DNA of 64,000 bases from Lytechinus pictus (Eukaryota > Echinodermata > Echinoidea > Temnopleuroida > Toxopneustidae). A model generated the notes under the pieces. That model was not told the DNA's origin, did not search any database, and worked only from the letters and a program-made list of their open reading frames with translations. Made by a program: the position numbers and the translations under genes. Position 1 is the stretch's first letter. Each line of letters opens with the position of its first letter. The DNA lies in NCBI RefSeq assembly GCF_037042905.1, contig NW_026974140.1, forward strand, positions 12,411,001 through 12,475,000. Direction: 5' to 3'. Of this stretch, positions 39,117 to 49,867 are shown piece by piece.

Positions 39117-39275
39117 GGGGAATGTTTCATCAACATTTTTGTCAGACAAGTTGCCAGATCTGACAACTCTCCTTGATTTTGATTGGCTAAGAAGCTGTGT
39201 TACTATGGTAACTGTCGGATAAAATGGGACTTGTCGGATAAAACGTCTGACAAGTCCTTTCCTGAAACGCTCCCT
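39117..39275. mobile_element. Short inverted-end repeat, copy A
   Basis: It starts GGGGAATGTTTCATCAACA and ends CTGAAACGCTCCC, which are imperfect inverted ends. Inside are repeated GTCGGATAAAA motifs. A second copy in the same orientation lies at 39480. Confidence 0.65.
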
Positions 39276-39375
39276 TGAAATTTTCTCCAATAAAATCATT
39301 TTCTGCAACAGGACCCAGGAAGGATAGGAGAACTATATACATGTATGTCGAAAGAGTGGAGGGAGGGACTCTGAT

Positions 39376-39398
39376 GGGGGGGGGGGGGGGGGGGGGGG
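39376..39398. repeat. G homopolymer run (23 bp)
   Basis: The longest mononucleotide run in the window, located between the two GGGGA(A/G)TGTTTCAT repeats. Confidence 0.95.
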
Positions 39399-39479
39399 AC
39401 TGAGCAAGTCGGGGAGAGAGATAAGACTGTTACAATCAAGACAGATTGTTGTATGGGTGAAAAAGAAATACGGAGACCA

Positions 39480-39626
39480 GGGGAGTGTTTCATTAACATT
39501 CTCTGTCGGAAAAGTTTCCTTGATTTTGATTAGCTCAAAAGCACCGTTATTATGCAATTGTCGGATAAAACAGTCTTTGTCAGAGAGAATGTTGGACAAG
39601 TTCTTTCATGAAAGCCCCCCCCCCCC
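39480..39626. mobile_element. Short inverted-end repeat, copy B
   Basis: It starts GGGGAGTGTTTCATTAACA and ends TTCATGAAAGCCCCC, running into a C tract. It shares CCTTGATTTTGATT and TTGTCGGATAAAA with copy A. A related end, CTGAAACACTCCCC, also occurs near 45415. Confidence 0.65.
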
Positions 39627-39713
39627 CTCGATCCCAAAATTGTGATGGAAAATTGTGTTGTCGAAGTTCATTAAAAAAAATAACGTAAATATGTGACATA
39701 ATTATAATCAGAA

Positions 39714-39801
39714 GTACTACTATATACTACTACTACTTCTACTACTACTACTACTATTACTACTACTACTACTACTACTCCTACTCCTCCTACTACTACT
39801 A

Positions 39802-39835
<34 letters not shown>

Positions 39836-39887
39836 GCTATACTACTACTACTGCTATACTACTACTACTACTACTATACTACTAATA
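39714..39887. repeat. Imperfect (CTA)n microsatellite
   Basis: About 175 bp of CTA triplets with interruptions by CTC, CTT and CTG. Confidence 0.95.
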
Positions 39888-40558
39888 TCGACATCACCAT
39901 GAACAATAGCAGAACAGAAATACAGCAGAGGAAAAATAAATCACTTAAATTAGGCATATTACTCAGGGTATAATAATATATGTTCATGCGATCATGCTGT
40001 ACAAGTACAACCAATGAAAAAAAAATCTTCACTGACACAACTATGGCAGTGAGTGACTACATTAGCCAAATCGAGACCCAGAACATCAAGAATCATACAC
40101 ATAAACATTATGTTGCTATGACAAACCGAAAGAAGCTCTCTTATATTTCAAGAAGTATATAGAGATTTATTTTGTTAGCTCCATGTACTCTTATGAACCA
40201 TGTTGATATATATTTTTATTTTGTGTGATCGTTTATTTTGATCAATAGAAAAAAGAGACCTGGAAGTCGAGGTCTAATATAATGTTGTTTAATATATTTG
40301 AAATAACCTATTCTATGAGATATGAATTATGAACCCCTAAAAGGCTATAACCATTGAGGGTCGTGACTCGTGAGCAAAGTACAGTATTCAACATGTCGGG
40401 TTACACATACAATGGTTTGGTACATAATATGTGGGTTGGGTGAGTATACAACATTGCACTGGATACGAGTCTCTCGCACCGTACTTTAGCTTGTGTCGTG
40501 CTACGTTCGCGTGATAGGGAGCGGATATAGCCGATATTTTTCTCTTTACACAAGCAAC

Positions 40559-41413
40559 ATGGAAAAAACAATAGTGAAGATATGTTTGATTTTAATAATT
40601 TCATGTCAATCGTTCGCTGGTAATGTTTTGATTTCTGTTACACTCGGAGAAGGTAGTCATTACATGGCATCCACAGCGATAGGCGAAGCCCTGGTACGGC
40701 GGGGACACAATGTCACCGTGCTGATCAGTAATGCTCACGAGCACCGGGCAAAACATCCTGTTCACTCCAAACTCTTTAATTTCGAGATATTCAAGCACTC
40801 AGAGCCCGTGGAAAAAGTACACGAGAGGATGGAAAAGGTTTTCAGTTTGGCTTTTGAAAAGGACTTCCAAATGGACTTGATATGGAATTTTACTGATATG
40901 ATGAAACCATATATTAATGATTGCCGAAGTGTGTTTCGAGATCGGGAACTCTTGGATCGTCTAGAGCGTGGGAAGTTTGATGCGACAATTCTAGATGTGA
41001 CCTGGTTATGCAGTGTTCTCATCAGTGAGTACCTCAATACATCCAATGTTCTCTTCAATCCGATGGCGTCTCAGTACTACGTTGCTGAAATGATCGCAGG
41101 GGCTCCATTTCTACCAGCTTATATTCCTGAAGGGATAGTATGCTTCCCTCAAAAAATGAACTTTTCTCAACGCGTCCAAAATTTAATCCTTGTAGTATTC
41201 CTGAAGCAGATGATGCACCTTTATAACAACATGATTTACCCTATTCAAAAGGAATTTAATATTTTGATTGATCGATCGTTTCAAGATTACATGAGAGACG
41301 TCGAGCTGATGTTGATGAGTATGGACCCGGTGATCGACTACGTTGTTCCTTTCCCGCCAGCCGTCATCGAAATTGGAGGTCTCCTCACTCGACCAGCAGA
41401 GCCTCTTGAAAAG
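40559..41413 (+). CDS. UDP-glycosyltransferase, N-terminal-half exon 1a
   Basis: Encodes 285 residues: a signal peptide (MEKTIVKICLILIISC...), then the aglycone-binding half of a UGT. GEGSHY carries the catalytic His (residue 34), and FDATILD ends in the partner Asp (146). RRGHNVTVLIS and PPAVIEIGGLLTRP are family motifs. I chose the ATG at 40559 over one 66 bp upstream because it places the signal peptide at the N-terminus. The exon ends PLEK with donor AAG|GTGGGC, phase 0. No C-terminal exon lies before the next N-terminal exon at 43279. It is either an alternative first exon using the exons from 45086 (giving 526 residues) or an orphan left by a deleted gene. The frame is intact, which argues against long decay. 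Confidence 0.85.
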
Positions 41414-41464
41414 GTGGGCGGGGCACTTAACATAATATAATGTAGTAGTGTACCGGTGATTGCA

Positions 41465-41877
41465 TGGTGGTGATGCTGATGCCTGATGTTAGCGATGATG
41501 ATGGTGGTAATTATAATGACGGGGTGATAAAATATAGTGTTGATAATGATGATGATTAATGATGATGACGATGATGATGATGGTGAAATCTGATGATGAG
41601 GTTCCTGATGATGATGATGATTGTGAAGATGATGATGATGATGATGATGGTGATGGTGATGGTGATAACAGAATTAAGATAGAAGTGGCCTTGGTGGTGA
41701 TGATGATGATGATAATAATGAAGATGATGATGGTGATGGTGTTGGTGGTGGTGATAATGATGATTGAGAAGATGATAATGATGATGATGATGATGGTGCT
41801 AATTAAGAATAAATATAGTAGTGGCCTTGGTGATGATAATGATGACGATGATGGTGATGCCCGAGGGTGATGATGAT
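41465..41877. repeat. (GAT)n / (ATG)n microsatellite tract
   Basis: About 410 bp dominated by GAT/GGT triplets, starting about 50 bp after the exon 1a donor. It produces spurious Met/Asp-rich and Ser/Ile-rich open frames. Confidence 0.95.
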
Positions 41878-42901
41878 GGCATTTGTCTCGCGCCAACTAT
41901 CTACGTTTGAAAACTAATCGAAGGTGCAAAGTTTAAAAATATGGTAATTCTTTAAATGGCAAATGGTCTCAAACCACCCATATTTTCGAGACGCTGGCAC
42001 CTTTGTTTTCCCCCTGGAATATCCCTAAGGGTAAAAAAGGTCGAGATTGATTGTCATCTCAATGCTAAATAGATTACTTACAGTTTGATGTATAATACTT
42101 TATGACTGGTATAATGATTACATCTCATTTTCCCCCCAAACTTTGAGATCGCGCAGGCAGAACATGGCATATTTCTGTGTACAACGTCACGTGACTAACG
42201 TATGATAGTTTCCGTTTCTAGACCCTTTTCATTTGAAACAATTAATACAGTCCAAACAAACTTAATTGAAGCATTTAATGTTGAAAGTAACAATGTTTTT
42301 GTACTATAAAGCTTTGCCTACTGATATTTATAATATAGCTACAGTTTGAGGAAGCAAATATCGGGTCCAGAATTGATTTTGATTTGCAATAGGGTCTGCG
42401 TAAGTATACTATATACTAACAGGCTAGCATCGTCTGCTACGTATACCTAATGAGCGAATATGACCGAAACTAACCATTATGACATTTTCAAATTTTAACA
42501 TGTTCTTACAAGTTGTAGAGGATACTACCATAAACCCCTATCGTCACAATACATTGTGCTCACTCAACCATAAACATATACGATATCAAAATTGTATGTG
42601 GAGTGCATGGCCAAATGATGGATAGTTAAACAGCATTAACACCATAAAATTTACATAAAAACAATTTTTGCCCAACTTTGTATTTACACAATCTGAAAAA
42701 CGACTCTTGTGACTTTCAAAAATTGTCATTTTTAATTCAATCTTTAATTACTCATGCATGACTCAACCGATCAATTTCATTTTTCCCAAGGAGTTGCTTA
42801 ATGAGTGTAGAAAACCACTTACGAAATATCATATCTCAAAATAATTCCGTTCAAAAGTTACAGCAATTCGATTAAGGGGGGACTTACTTTTTTTGTTGTG
42901 T

Positions 42902-42933
<32 letters not shown>

Positions 42934-43207
42934 TACCAACATACATTACCCAAAACAGTGGAGGGTATGTTGCCCAACATTTTAAGTGTGTGTGTATTCT
43001 CTTCGTTTTTACTTGCGCAGATTAATTATAGTAATGATTATCACGAAGATGTATATTCGGAATCAAGGAAGTGTTTTCCCGCCTAAGTGACACTCATCTG
43101 GTCCATGATCTTTGTACCATAAAGCTGTCTTTTTAATATATACAGAAGGTCTACGTGCTTGAACAGTGCAGGTACACACGACACGACACAAAGAACAAGG
43201 ATTGCAC
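41878..43207. other. Non-coding DNA between the two UGT N-terminal exons
   Basis: No UGT C-terminal exon, or any other gene, is seen here. It carries a TA dinucleotide tract at 42901-42926 and would contain the promoter of exon 1b at its right end. Confidence 0.6.
42901..42926. repeat. (TA)13 dinucleotide tract
   Basis: Twenty-six bases of alternating TA, about 350 bp upstream of UGT exon 1b. Confidence 0.95.
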
Positions 43208-43213
43208 TATATA
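43208..43213 (+). promoter_or_regulatory. Possible TATA element for UGT exon 1b
   Basis: TATATA inside CACTATATAGACA, 71 bp before the ATG at 43279. The distance would allow a short 5' leader. TATA-like strings are common in AT-rich DNA, so this is weak. Confidence 0.3.
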
Positions 43214-43278
43214 GACAAGCTAGTGAATTGGTTGTCGTTTTTTAGTGTGGAGTGAATCAGAAGATATATGCTTCCAAT

Positions 43279-44136
43279 ATGGCGTGGGTTCTTCAACTAG
43301 CTCTCATATCCGCATACGTATCGGCAGCATGGAGTGCGAATATTTTCATATCCGTAACGTATGGTGAGGGTAGCCATTATCTATCTTCCACTTCATTTGG
43401 AGCTGAGCTGGTAAGACGAGGACACAATGTAACATATCTCATCAGTAATGCGTACGAGAATCGGGCTCTCCACCCAGAGCATTCTCAACTTTTTCATTAC
43501 GAGATCTTCAACCATTCAGTGCCTCTTGACAAAGTGTACAAACGGACGAGTGAGATAGCCGCCCATGCCTTCAACACCGACTTCAACATGGACATGATCT
43601 TCAACCTTCACAAATGGTTGAACCCTCTTGCCAAAGACTGTCGGGCGGCACTTAGCGACCGGGCTCTCATGGAGAGATTACGTAACGCCAACTTTGATTA
43701 CACGATCCTGGACCTGACCTGGAGCTGCAGTGTGCTCCTAGCCGCGTACTTGGAGACACCTATCGTTCTCTACAACCCGCTGGCATCACAGTACGACGTC
43801 TTTCGTGATATTGCAGGAACTCCCTTCATACCTGCAGTGGTTCCAGAAGGCGTCTTTGGCACCCCTCAGAGGATGAACTTCAGACAAAGGGTCATCAGTT
43901 TTCTCGGATCGTTATTATTTCAACAGCTGCAATTTAAAATGTTTGTTGAGCTTTACAGCCCTCTTCGCCATGAGTTTGGAATTCTTGAAGAACAAACCAT
44001 AACGGAATATGTCGTGAAAAACACAGATTTGATACTGACTGCCAGTGACCCAGTTATTGATTTGATTCATCCTTTACCTCCCAATGTTATTGAAGTGGGT
44101 GGACTACTAACAAGAGCCGCCAAACCACTTGAAAAG
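43279..44136 (+). CDS. UGT N-terminal-half exon 1b
   Basis: 286 residues, MAWVLQLALISAYVSA to AAKPLEK, with donor AAG|GTATAT in phase 0. It aligns along its whole length with exon 1a (GEGSHY, RRGHNVT, LISNA, SCSVLLAAYLET against CSVLISEYLNT, QRMNFRQRV against QKMNFSQRV). The two are clear paralogues by tandem duplication. Confidence 0.93.
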
Positions 44137-46806
44137 GTATATAGGCCTCTCGTGTATATCAATTCAGTTTTGATTGATAACCATTTTGGGAGAGTGAATG
44201 AAGTGCAAATGTGTGATTAAAATGTGAAAAAGCATTGGTAGTTTTAGCCTCTAACGCTTTATAAAATGGTATTATTGAAATCGTGTTTATCATCATCATC
44301 ATAATTATTATCAATATTATCATTATTATTATCCTGCCTTGAGTTGAATTCTATACGTCATTCTATGACACCGTTCTAATACTTTCTAAACTGGTTTACT
44401 GGAAACCGGTTCAGGAAACCAGTTTGGAACTTTGGATGATCTCTCTGAGATTTTCTTGGCCGGAGTTCTGCAGTTGGCTACTGATTAAAACAGATCGTGT
44501 GTGGGAGGGAGGGTGGCGCTGGAGCCACCCACCCCTCACATACATTTAACAGAATATTATTGTAATTACCTTTTCAAGAAAAAAATAACTGTACAATGAT
44601 TTTAACTGTAACTATGGTGCTTTCAAACTATGTTTTAAATCACTTTATATGAAACAAACAATATAGCCCAATCAACTGTTTACACGAAAATCTATTGAAT
44701 TAACCAATTTTCGGGGAGGACTTGGCATGCAGAATTTTGATTTTATACCACTCACCCCGAGTCAATCCTGGATCGATCTGACCCTGTATGTGGTTACAGT
44801 GTGGTAACCCATGGTCATTGACCTTGAACGTATCAAAATAAATGAGAAAATATCCATTTATCAGCCCCTATCCTTTTTTTCATTTTGCAGATTGATAATG
44901 ATAATAACAGTAATAATATACCAACATCCTTATGCCAAATGCGTCCCTATGCGCTCTTAAGTTAGTTTTGTTTCAAAGTTTGCTTTGGTACGTATTATTG
45001 TGTGGGAAAAGACACAGTGGTGGCCGTTCTTCATTTTTCGAGATGGTACATTTCACCATGTATTCGTCTTAATTATTTTAAACAGGAGCTTGATGACTTC
45101 ATGAATAGCTCTGGTGATGATGGGGTAATCATCCTATCCCTTGGTACATACGTCAAGGTGATGCCTCAGCGACTCAACGATGTCTTCGCCTCTGTCTTCG
45201 CCAACCTACCTCAGAAAGTCATCTGGCAGCTACCCGACAATTCACCAACAACTCTGAGCCAAAACATCAAAACAATGGGGTGGTTGCCGCAGAATGATCT
45301 TCTTGGTATGTTCCTGATGCGTGCATGTGATTTTCACTAACAACTTTGTTCAGGGCCAATCAGCTGCAAGTGTTTTTTTGGTTATATAGTGAAAATCACT
45401 GACAATATGCTTTCTGAAACACTCCCCTTATGTCGAAAGCGGGAGGGTGTGGGCGTCAGAATATATTTTCTATTTACTTAATGACGTTCTATTCACGTCT
45501 ATGACGTTCACCATTTTGTAAATACTACTTCCATTATGCCCACATAAATAGATGTAGCAATAGATGACAATATGTATTATCGAATGTGCATTTAGAAATG
45601 CCAGTGGCTTCGAAGATCCGTTATTCAAATTGTTTGGAGAAATGAGGAATTAATTGATTATTCTGCTCCTTTCCCTGTAAAGGCCTACAACTCTCTGTTC
45701 TTATTTTCATGATAACTCGATTCCAGATCCAATGACTATGCATGGATTCAAGAGCAAATCCATCTCACAAAATTAATATTTTGGATTTCTCTCTTTCTTT
45801 CTTTCACCATCATCCGTACCAGGTCATCCTCGGACGAAACTATTCATCTACCAAGGAGGTAACAACGGTCTTTACGAAGCTCTATATCATGGCGTACCTA
45901 CTTTGGTACTTCCTGTCTTTGCTGATCAGTTGTGCGTTGCGTCAAGGGTCACGGAGAAAGGAATGGGCTCATCCTTGGACATTCATACTCTCAGCGCAGA
46001 AAATCTGGACAAGGCGATTAGAATGATATTAAGCAATAATACGTGAGTATAATAATCTTTCTCTTGGCCAGGTTATTCTTGAATATCAGGACTGATTCCT
46101 TATGAGAATGATTCGGCAACACATGATCAGAGCTGTCAGCTGGAACTGTACTGTTGAGTATAGTGGAAATTCTTATCGCCATGTAACGGTTCAGGCTTGA
46201 AAAATGTGTCGGCTTCAGGGCTTTAACATTAAAATCAAGCATTTTCTTTTATATCAGTTTGTTTTGTCTATGGAAAAATAAAATAAAAGCTGCATGCTTG
46301 GCGGATGCGACCTGCGCCGACCTCCCTAGTGACAACCCTAGTCATCTGCTCATTGTCGTGTCGGCAATGATTCTGCCAACAACATTATCCCATCATTGTT
46401 TTCTGTGCCTCTGTATAATACTTGACACTCAATTCTTAGAGAGAATTGCTTCTAACTTATTTTTTCCTCATACACTATAAAATAACTCTTGTAAAAATCT
46501 TGTGTTTTCATTTCCCTCAGGTACGCCGAAACCGCCAAACGACTCTCTGCAATATACCGCGATCGCCCTGAAACACCTGCTGAACGCGCTGCATTCTGGG
46601 TAGAACACGTCATCAAATTTGGCGGGAAATACATGGAATCGCCTGCTAAACGCCTCAATTTCATCCAACTTTCTCTCCTAGATGTGATTGCATTTTTAAT
46701 TTTCTGCCTTGTCGTAGTATTAGCTATCATTTTCTTTTCTTGCCGTTGCATATTCAGATGTTGCTTTGCCATGTGCAAAGACAACAGTAAAAAGAAGAAA
46801 GATTGA
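43279..46806 (+). CDS. UDP-glycosyltransferase, complete four-exon model
   Basis: Exons 43279-44136, 45086-45305, 45823-46042 and 46521-46806 join in frame to 527 residues, the usual UGT length. The enzyme moves a sugar from a UDP-sugar to small lipophilic acceptors, on the ER lumen side. There is a signal peptide at 1-20, catalytic His33 in GEGSHY and Asp145 in TILD. SLGTYV and WLPQNDLLGHP are C-terminal donor-binding motifs. The signature block is YQGGNNGLYEALYHGVP...FADQ (369-395), where family members usually have THGG. A membrane helix lies at 487-507, followed by a short basic tail ending KKKKD, a KKXX ER-retrieval signal. The ATG at 43279 is preferred over 43252 because it starts the signal peptide directly. 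The preferred sugar donor cannot be told. The last three exons may be shared with exon 1a. Confidence 0.92.
44388..44425. repeat. Nested palindrome in a UGT intron
   Basis: AAACTGGTTT (44388-44397) and AAACCAGTTT (44416-44425) form a perfect 10-bp stem. Between them is AACCGGTT, itself a palindrome. Confidence 0.75.
45086..45305 (+). CDS. UGT C-terminal exon 2 (possibly shared)
   Basis: Residues 287-359: ELDDFMNSSGDDGVIILSLG, MPQRLNDVF, QKVIWQL and MGWLPQNDLLG. It begins the Rossmann-like UDP-sugar-binding half. Acceptor AACAG, phase 0, accepts either N-terminal exon. The donor splits the Gly of LLGHP. Confidence 0.94.
45823..46042 (+). CDS. UGT C-terminal exon 3: donor-binding signature
   Basis: Residues 360-432: GHPRTKLFIYQGGNNGLYEA, GVPTLVLPVFADQ, RVTEKGMG and LSAENLDKAI. 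Tyr369-Gln370 replace the usual Thr/Ser-His. Ends in phase 2 with donor AC|GTGAGT. Confidence 0.94.
46521..46806 (+). CDS. UGT C-terminal exon 4: membrane anchor and ER tail
   Basis: Residues 433-527: ETAKRLSAIYRDRPETP, then RAAFWVEHVIKFGG, a hydrophobic helix and the KKKKD end. Stop TGA at 46804. Acceptor CCCTCAG at 46520. Confidence 0.94.
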
Positions 46807-46855
46807 TTATTAATATTTCAAGTTTATTTAAAGAATGATATTCTCAGTTATCTGA

Positions 46856-46861
46856 AATAAA
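46856..46861 (+). other. Poly(A) signal AATAAA for the UGT gene
   Basis: Canonical hexamer 50 bp after the UGT stop codon, a typical short 3' UTR spacing. Confidence 0.6.
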
Positions 46862-47361
46862 TCGAAACCAAATGAATAATATTTAATAGAAATTGTTTCT
46901 TTGTAGTTAGTTACGATTGTTGACTCATGACTCTGCCAAAGTGGAATCGGATTATCAGACCACATCTCGACTTGGGATAAATTCGATTTTCAGTAGACGC
47001 ACATGATTTTGGTGAAAATCTTTTCGACTTGGCAAATATACGTGTACGGAAGTCGACTTGTGCTAATCAGTAGTGCAATCCAATCCGACATCACACATGT
47101 CATAATTCGCTTGAAAAATGAAATGGCATGAACAATAAATGTCCTTGAAAAGGCCAAATCATCCCGTTCTTTATAGCATCTCGACAAAATGCTTCTTGGG
47201 CCTCATTATTCATAAGAACGCTTTAGAGACAGTGGTCCTTCTTTGGTACAAGGAAAGACAGCAAGGGAAAGACAGCACGTGGGGATGCAAGCGCTTGACA
47301 TTCCTCTCTTGGCTTAATGATGCTACTGGCACACGGGCCCATTGACATCAGTGGCGAACAG

Positions 47362-47379
47362 CCCCCCCCCCCCCCCCCC
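47362..47379. repeat. C homopolymer run (18 bp)
   Basis: Uninterrupted C18, preceded by CAGTGGCGAACAG, a type of flank that recurs near other G/C runs in this gap. Confidence 0.95.
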
Positions 47380-49138
47380 GATTTTTCACGACGAAGAAAA
47401 AAAAGGAAAGAGAATATATTTAATATTGTATCAAAATCTATCACAATGTCAAAATTTTGCTCGCTCCCTTCACTCGCTTGCAACTTTTTTTTTTAATAAA
47501 TTTTGTTTGATACGCCATATCTGGCAGCCCATACGCCGTTGCCAAGACAGATAACACATGTTGATAGACTACGTCAGATTCTGACATGCCACTTTAATGG
47601 AACAAATGGACGATCAATAGAACCATTTAGTAATTTTTTGCTATTTGGCATTTTCGGATTTTGAATTATTTTAATGATGTATCTTAATAAAGACGAACAA
47701 GCGCGTTGGCTGATGAGATATGACAATAAGGGAGGACAATCTAGGTCGGTATAATACTTGACAAACTGTCACCTGAGTTTCGTTAGGTTTATAACTGGTT
47801 TGCATCCCAGTTTGGCTACACTCGAAAATAATGTGCAGTGATTTAACATAAATCTAGATCAGGCTGACATATGAATAGTAACCAGCTGAACATTTGATTT
47901 ATTTTTAATCTGAAGTCTCAAAAGAAGCCGCTTGGTCTTGTTTGGTTCTAAACCCTTTTGTGTTTGACCTTTGACATGTTTGATATTTGTATATTTTGGT
48001 AATAAGATTATTACGTAATGCAAGGAGTGCATAATTATAAAAAATGATGAATATGGTTATAAATCTTTATTTCAATAAAAGGCAATTTTTCATGTTTTTT
48101 ATTTCTATCATAATTATTGTCCATATTATCTGTCCCTCTGTGAGTATAATCTTATGCAACGTTAAAGATTGAAATTTAAAACATTAGAATATGAAAGAGA
48201 ATGAGATTGTGAATTAATTTGAAGGAAAGATGTACAATTTAATGGGGAGAATGAAAAGGAGAGAGAGGGGATCAATCCCATTGATATTTTGCTTATTATG
48301 CCTACTTTTATACGAAAAGGACACGTCTTCCTCAACAAATAGTTGAGTTGAGTAAAATAGAGAAAAATCAAATCAGCTTAATGCTGAAAATTTCATCGAA
48401 ATCAGATGTCAAGAAAGTTATAAATTGTAAAAGTTTTGCTTATTTTCCACAAAACACCACATTGATAGGCAAATGAGAGCTGGTTACGTCACTCATTCAC
48501 TTTTATATTTTATCATATGAGAATTTCATTTTTTTGCAGATTTGACAATAAGGAAGCATTTTGATTGAATATAGTGCAAGCAACAAAGGTGATCCCTCAT
48601 TAGTTTAGGAGAAATTAATCCTTATTTCATGTTAATATGTTCAGGAAAATAATAAGTTAGGGCTGTTTTATATTTTACAGAATGAAATACAAAAAAATAG
48701 CGTGTGGCGCATTCAGCCACACCTACCAGCCAGAACGAAACTGGTTTGTGTAATAATTAAGTAAAACTGAATTCATGACTTTATTATTGACATCGGATTT
48801 TGATGATTTTTTAAGCGTTATGTTTGTTTGATTTTTCATTCAAATAAAGTTTTTATTGGAGTGCACTTGCCCTGTAAATCTAATACCAAACATTTTCCCA
48901 CTATAATTTCAGGTATATTGAACCTTGCTCTGTTGTTCACATGAATGATATAATTACAAAAATAAAATAAAGTGTAGAAGAAGGAGATGTATAGGGGGAT
49001 AGCCAAATTAGGCTTTCGAATATAGAGTGAGCATGTATATACAGGGGAAAAAACAAAAACATTGTCTCTTTATAATGTCTGATTTGATCAAACACCCCTC
49101 CCTCATCTAGTTTGTTTCTAAAGCCATGAAGTGTATAC

Positions 49139-49820
49139 AGTGCGTCCCACGAAAAACAAAACCAGGATTTATCGATGATTTATCATAACTTAATCACAAA
49201 TACAATAGACAACTTGTATATATAGAGTTTCATCTTTCATCTGGTATAACATAGAATATTTCTTATTCACTCATTTATAAGTGAGTAAAAACAATTTGAA
49301 GAAGGATATACTAAAAGTCATTTGGCGGGGGTATCTGAATTTTAACAACGAAAGCACATGCCTAAAAAAATCAAAATCTGCTTTTTGATTTTATACCTCA
49401 ATCACAGAAAATGGTCAAGAAATAAACAAAGTTCTGTTTCTTCGAAACAATGCTTGTATTTCCATAATTTCATTAAACATAAGTGTTTTCACCGGTTTAA
49501 ATCCGAAGCTATCGCATGCACGGTTAACATAAGTGAGGTATCAAATTGAAAAGCATATTTGATCTATATTGAACTTTTATAAAATGTGATTTTCCTTTTA
49601 AAACTCAGATACCGCCCGCCAAGTGACTTTTTGGTATCCTTTTTTCAAATTTCTTTTGCTCACTTGTGCGTGAATGAAGAATAATATAAGTCATTTCAGA
49701 TGAAAGAGGGGCTCTTTAAACGCTTTACAGTGATAGGTAATTTGCATGATTGTATTTGTGATTAAATATTGATAAATGATTGATAAATCTCGGTTTCGTT
49801 TTTTTTTTGTGGGAAGCACT
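49139..49820. mobile_element. 682-bp fold-back element with arms of about 210 bp
   Basis: The left arm begins AGTGCGTCCCACGAAAAAC. The right arm ends GTGGGAAGCACT, whose reverse complement reads AGTGCTTCCCAC. Pairing extends inward over about 200 bp: GATTTATC, TTAATCACAAATACAAT, TTTCATCT, ATTCACT...AAGTGAG, AAAAGTCA-TTGGCGGG and GTATCTGA-TTTTAA appear on both arms. About 245 bp of unpaired spacer separates the arms. CAGTG-type ends beside TA suggest a Tc1/mariner-like origin, which is inference. Confidence 0.8.
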
Positions 49821-49867
49821 ATTACATGTAATAGTAAACACACGACCAGTCAAAATAAAACATAATA

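Larger units (their letters stand above)
33987..40558. other. Dachsous 3' UTR and intergenic DNA before the UGT locus
   Basis: No gene is recognised in this 6.6-kb AT-rich stretch. AATAAA signals occur at 34708-34713 and 36458-36463, and either could end the Dachsous transcript. The region holds a 187-bp direct duplication, a MITE, a pair of short fold-back repeats, a G23 run and a CTA microsatellite, each listed separately. The 38200-38530 part is purine-rich on the + strand. Confidence 0.6.

Noticed and set aside
41489-41896. Ser/Ile/His-rich (minus) and Met/Asp-rich (plus) frames
   Set aside because: Translations of the GAT microsatellite.
43252-43278. Upstream ATG adding nine residues to UGT exon 1b
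   Set aside because: It would put MNQKIYASN ahead of the signal peptide; the ATG at 43279 gives a standard one.
46452-46784. Minus-strand frame of 110 codons at the UGT last exon
   Set aside because: Antisense to a well-supported UGT exon.
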